From: Chryseobacterium gleum
GTDB taxonomy: Bacteria; Bacteroidota; Bacteroidia; Flavobacteriales_D; Crocinitomicaceae
Reading direction: 5' to 3'
DNA length: 15,946 bases
Assembly: GCA_945877005.1 (NCBI GenBank)
Contig: CAMCQL010000020.1
Span: forward strand, 1-15,946
This document shows positions 13,171 to 15,946 of the stretch, one piece after another. How positions within the stretch are numbered: position 1 is the stretch's first letter; each line of letters starts with the position of its first letter. Under the pieces are notes generated by a model that was not told the origin of the DNA, did not search any database, and saw only the letters and a list, made by a program, of their open reading frames with translations. A program made the position numbers and the translations under genes.

Positions 13171-13779
13171 ATGGCAAGATACAGAGGTCCCAAAACCAAA
13201 ATTGCTCGTAGATTTAGTGAAGCAATTTTTGGTCCTGACAAAGCGTTAGAAAAAAGAAATTATCCTCCTGGACAACATGGTCCAAACAAAAGAAGAGGAG
13301 GAAAAAAATCTGAGTATGCGATTCAGTTAGCTGAGAAGCAAAAAGCGAAGTATACTTATGGTATTTTAGAGAAACAGTTTTCAAATCTTTTTGAAAAAGC
13401 TTCTCGTATAAAAGGAATTACAGGTGAGAATTTACTTATTTTATGTGAATCTCGTTTAGACAACACAGTTTACAGACTTGGAATTTCTCCTACAAGAAGA
13501 GGTGCACGTCAGTTAGTGTCTCATAGACATATAACTGTTAACGGTGAAGTTGTAAATATTCCATCTTATACATTGAAAGTTGGTGATGTTGTTGGAGTTC
13601 GTGAAAAATCTAAATCTTTAGAAACTATTACAGTTTCATTAAGTTCTAATACAAGGAAATACGATTGGTTAGATTGGAATTCATCTGCTTTCTCTGGTAA
13701 ATTTATTATTTCACCATCAAGAGAAATGATTCCTGAAAACATCAAGGAACAATTAATAGTTGAATTGTATTCTAAATAA
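13171..13779 (+). CDS. rpsD: 30S ribosomal protein S4 (uS4)
   Basis: S4 initiates assembly of the small-subunit body and takes part in decoding fidelity and mRNA unwinding; in several bacteria it represses its own mRNA. The 202-residue product has normal length. It begins MARYRGPKTKIARRFSEAIF with GPDKALEKRNYPPGQHGPNK. The S4 RNA-binding domain spans about residues 92-155 (CESRLDNTVYRLGISPTRRG, ARQLVSHRHITVNGEVVNIP, SYTLKVGDVVGVREKSKS). The zinc-binding Cys cluster of some S4 proteins is absent. It is preceded by the structured 81-base gap and followed by rpoA after 15 bases. Confidence 0.98.
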   Translation: MARYRGPKTKIARRFSEAIFGPDKALEKRNYPPGQHGPNKRRGGKKSEYAIQLAEKQKAKYTYGILEKQFSNLFEKASRIKGITGENLLILCESRLDNTVYRLGISPTRRGARQLVSHRHITVNGEVVNIPSYTLKVGDVVGVREKSKSLETITVSLSSNTRKYDWLDWNSSAFSGKFIISPSREMIPENIKEQLIVELYSK

Positions 13780-13794
13780 TAAATAAACATTAAA

Positions 13795-14787
13795 ATGGCT
13801 ATTTTAGATTTTCAAAAGCCTGACAAGGTTATCATGATTCATTCAGATGAACACAAAGGTCAGTTTGAGTTTCGTCCTCTAGAACCAGGATACGGTATTA
13901 CAGTTGGTAATTCTTTGCGTCGTATTTTATTGTCTTCCTTGGAAGGGTTTGCTATTTCTTCAATTCGAATTGAAGGGGCAGACCATGAGTTTACTACGAT
14001 TAAAGGTGTTGTTGAAGATGTTACAGAAATTGTTTTAAACTTAAAACAAGTTAATTTTAAACAACAAATTGAGGGAATAGATTCTGAAACAGTTATTGTT
14101 TCAGTTTCAGGACAAAATCAATTGACTGCTGGTGATTTAGGTAAATTTACTTCTGCTTTTCAGGTATTAAATCCTGATTTAGTAATATGTAATATGGATT
14201 CTTCAGTTAAATTTGAGATGGAAATGACTATCATTAAAGGTAGGGGATATGTTCCAGCTGAAGAGAATAAAGTATCAGGTGTTCCATTTGGTACAATTTT
14301 TATTGACTCTATTTTTACACCTATCAAAAATGTTAATTATTCAATTGAAAACTTTCGTGTTGAACAAAAAACAGATTACGAAAAGTTAATCATTGAAATT
14401 ACCACAAATGGTTCTATTCATCCAAAGGATGCATTAAAAGAAGCGGCTAAGATTTTAATTCACCATTTCATGTTATTCTCTGATGAGAAAATAACATTGG
14501 AAAATGAAACTAAATCAGAGACTGAAGAATTTGATGAAACTTCTCTTCATATGAGACAGTTATTAAAAACAAAATTAGTGGACATGGATTTATCTGTTCG
14601 TGCATTAAATTGTTTGAAAGCTGCAGATGTTGAGACATTAGGAGATTTGGTATCTTACAATAAAACTGATTTATTGAAGTTCCGTAATTTTGGTAAAAAA
14701 TCTCTTACTGAGTTAGATGACCTTGTAGATAACAAAGGTTTGACTTTTGGTATGAATGTAGCCAAATATAAATTAGATAGAGATTAA
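13795..14787 (+). CDS. rpoA: DNA-directed RNA polymerase subunit alpha
   Basis: Alpha dimerises to start assembly of RNA polymerase and contacts UP elements and activators through its C-terminal domain. The 330-residue product has normal length. The N-terminal domain includes PLEPGYGITVGNSLRRILLS (about 28-47), SIRIEGADHEFTTIKGVVED, and the beta/beta' contact region near KGRGYVPAEENK. An acidic linker (NETKSETEEFDETSL, about 239-253) leads to the C-terminal domain with VRALNCLKAADVETLGDLVS (about 268-287) and FRNFGKKSLTELDDL. The Arg, Asn and Cys of VRALNC and the GKKS residues known for DNA binding are kept. It lies between rpsD and rplQ, as in most bacteria. Confidence 0.98.
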   Translation: MAILDFQKPDKVIMIHSDEHKGQFEFRPLEPGYGITVGNSLRRILLSSLEGFAISSIRIEGADHEFTTIKGVVEDVTEIVLNLKQVNFKQQIEGIDSETVIVSVSGQNQLTAGDLGKFTSAFQVLNPDLVICNMDSSVKFEMEMTIIKGRGYVPAEENKVSGVPFGTIFIDSIFTPIKNVNYSIENFRVEQKTDYEKLIIEITTNGSIHPKDALKEAAKILIHHFMLFSDEKITLENETKSETEEFDETSLHMRQLLKTKLVDMDLSVRALNCLKAADVETLGDLVSYNKTDLLKFRNFGKKSLTELDDLVDNKGLTFGMNVAKYKLDRD

Positions 14788-14806
14788 TTTTTAATTATCG
14801 AACGCA

Positions 14807-15340
14807 ATGAGACACGGAAATAAAGTAAATCATTTAGGTAGAAAATCGGATCATAGAAAAGCGATGCTATCTAATATGGCAAATTCTCTAATTGAGCACA
14901 AACGCATTAATACTACTGTAGCTAAAGCGAAAGCTCTTAGAGGTTATGTTGAACCATTAATTACAAAATCTAAAACTGATTCTACGCATTCTCGTAGAAC
15001 AGTATTTAGTTATTTGAAAAATAAAGACGCTGTATCTTCTTTGTTTAGAGATATCGCTCCAAAAGTAGCTACAAGAAACGGTGGTTATACTCGCATTATC
15101 AGAACTGGATTTAGATTAGGAGATAATGCAGAAATGTGTATGATCGAATTAGTAGATTTTAATGAGTTATTATTAGCTGCTGCTGCACCTAAGAAAACTA
15201 CTAGAAGATCTAGAAAATCAACAGCTGCTAACACTACAGATTCAGTTTCTACTGATGAAAATCAGATTGAATCATCAACTGAAGAAACTTCTGAAACTCC
15301 TGAGGTTTCTTCTGAAGATTCAACGGAAGAAAATAATTAA
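14807..15340 (+). CDS. rplQ: 50S ribosomal protein L17 (bL17) with long charged tail
   Basis: L17 is a bacterial large-subunit protein near the tunnel exit. The core matches the family: MRHGNKVNHLGRKSDHRKAM, LSNMANSLIEHKRINTTVAK, AKALRGYVEPLITKSK, and TRNGGYTRIIRTGFRLGDNA followed by EMCMIELVDFNE at about residue 120. The product is 177 residues against about 127 in E. coli. The extra C-terminal part has a basic patch (KKTTRRSRK, residues 129-137), then some 40 Ser/Thr/Glu/Asp-rich residues ending STEENN, probably disordered. Extended L17 tails are usual in Bacteroidota, though their role is unclear. It is the last gene of the cluster, and a strong terminator follows 18 bases after its stop. 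Confidence 0.97.
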   Translation: MRHGNKVNHLGRKSDHRKAMLSNMANSLIEHKRINTTVAKAKALRGYVEPLITKSKTDSTHSRRTVFSYLKNKDAVSSLFRDIAPKVATRNGGYTRIIRTGFRLGDNAEMCMIELVDFNELLLAAAAPKKTTRRSRKSTAANTTDSVSTDENQIESSTEETSETPEVSSEDSTEENN

Positions 15341-15358
15341 GAATAATTTATTCTTTCT

Positions 15359-15388
15359 AAGGGCAATAGTTTTATTGCCCTTTTTTTT
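15359..15388 (+). terminator. Intrinsic terminator after rplQ
   Basis: GGGCAATA (15361-15368), loop GTTT, and TATTGCCC (15373-15380) form a perfect 8-bp stem, which two more A-T pairs (15359-15360 with 15381-15382) can lengthen to 10 bp. It is followed directly by eight T residues (15381-15388). This is the only clear rho-independent terminator in the window and marks the end of the ribosomal protein cluster. Confidence 0.92.
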
Positions 15389-15445
15389 GTAATTTATTTT
15401 ATGATTATTTATTTACTCTTAATATTCATAAAACATCTTTTTTTT

Positions 15446-15453
15446 TAATTTTG
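15446..15453 (+). promoter_or_regulatory. Candidate -7 element of the carA promoter
   Basis: TAATTTTG at 15446-15453 fits the Bacteroidota -7 consensus TAnnTTTG and lies 14 bases before the carA ATG. A T-run (15438-15446) lies directly upstream. No good -33 TTG is seen at the usual distance; the region around 15415-15425 reads TTACTCTTAA. The predicted transcript leader would be only about ten bases. Because a strong terminator precedes it, carA needs its own promoter, which makes the call more likely. Confidence 0.45.
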
Positions 15454-15467
15454 TATAAAATTTTATT

Positions 15468-15946
15468 ATGGAAGAAAGAAAACCTGCTGTCCTTTTATTA
15501 GAAGATGGCTCCGTTTTTCTTGGGCAAGCTGTCGGAAAGATTGGAATAACAACTGGAGAAATTGCTTTTAATACAAGTATGACAGGTTACCAAGAAGTAT
15601 TTACAGACCCTTCGTATTTAGGTCAAATTTTGATTATGAATACTCCTCACATTGGTAATTATGGTGTGCATCCAAATGAAAGTGAGTCTTCATCGATTAA
15701 GATTTCTGGTTTGGTAACTAAAAAATATTCTGATGTTGCTTCAAGGGCTTCCTCTTCTGGATCTTTAGATGAAATGATGAAAACTAATAATTGTGTTGGT
15801 ATTTCTGATATTGATACGAGAGCTCTTGTACGTCACATTAGAAGTAAAGGGGTTATGAATTCGATTATTTCTTCTGATAATTTAGATATTGAATTTCTTA
15901 AATCAGAATTAAGTAAGGTTCCTTCAATGGCAGGTTTGGAATTGTC
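15468..15946 (+). CDS. carA: Carbamoyl-phosphate synthase small subunit, N-terminal part (3' end outside window)
   Basis: CarA is the glutamine-hydrolysing subunit that supplies ammonia to CarB for carbamoyl phosphate, the precursor of pyrimidines and arginine. About 159 codons are visible from the ATG at 15468, roughly the first 40% of the usual 360-390 residues. The start MEERKPAVLLLEDGSVFLGQ is followed by GEIAFNTSMTGYQEVFTDPS, YLGQILIMNTPHIGNYGVHP, and then NNCVGISDIDTRALVRHIRS with KGVMNSII. These are typical of the N-terminal CPSase_sm_chain domain. The catalytic glutamine amidotransferase domain lies outside the window. The gene is separated from rplQ by a terminator and probably has its own promoter. 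rplQ-carA neighbourhood is, as I recall, common in Flavobacteriia. Confidence 0.97.
   Translation, partial: MEERKPAVLLLEDGSVFLGQAVGKIGITTGEIAFNTSMTGYQEVFTDPSYLGQILIMNTPHIGNYGVHPNESESSSIKISGLVTKKYSDVASRASSSGSLDEMMKTNNCVGISDIDTRALVRHIRSKGVMNSIISSDNLDIEFLKSELSKVPSMAGLEL

Overview
The window is an AT-rich stretch of a Bacteroidota chromosome, most likely class Flavobacteriia. The evidence is the protein style (EF-G, S14, zinc-ligand-poor L36, Ser/Glu-tailed L17), gene starts mostly without a Shine-Dalgarno sequence, TAnnTTTG-type promoter elements, and the order secY-infA-rpmJ-rpsM with no adk or map between secY and infA. The genus cannot be fixed from the sequence alone.

All genes lie on the + strand. 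Layout: bases 1-1385 hold the 3' two thirds of fusA (EF-G), the end of a str-type operon. Bases 1398-6466 hold an S10-type block (rpsJ, rplC, rplD, rplW, rplB, rpsS, rplV, rpsC, rplP, rpmC, rpsQ). Bases 6476-11950 hold an spc-type block (rplN, rplX, rplE, rpsN, rpsH, rplF, rplR, rpsE, rpmD, rplO, secY). Bases 11952-15340 hold infA, rpmJ and an alpha-type block (rpsM, rpsK, rpsD, rpoA, rplQ). A strong intrinsic terminator follows rplQ. After a 127-base gap, carA (carbamoyl-phosphate synthase small subunit) begins and runs off the window. Most gaps are 0-30 bases, two gene pairs overlap by one base (TAATG), and no terminator is seen before rplQ, so the cluster probably forms one long, mostly co-transcribed unit. 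Together the genes build both ribosomal subunits and supply an initiation factor, a translocation factor, the RNA polymerase alpha subunit and the main protein-export channel.

The window is largely ordinary core genome, but several points deserve a second look. The clearest is rpsS (S19). Its reading frame stops at residue 74, and the missing conserved tail PTRNFRGHG... is present immediately downstream in the +1 frame. Compared with the family, about 11 bases are missing around position 4318. This is either an assembly or sequencing error, a real lesion in an essential gene (which would require another copy), or an unusual decoding event. The second is the 81-base rpsK-rpsD gap, much the longest inside the cluster. 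It carries an 8-bp long-range stem and a possible pseudoknot directly before the S4 gene, and is a candidate S4-binding autoregulatory leader. Further points are a Bacteroidota-type -7 element just before secY, a Shine-Dalgarno-like GGGGAGG before rplE, and a charged low-complexity tail on L17. I did not find a new multi-gene system.
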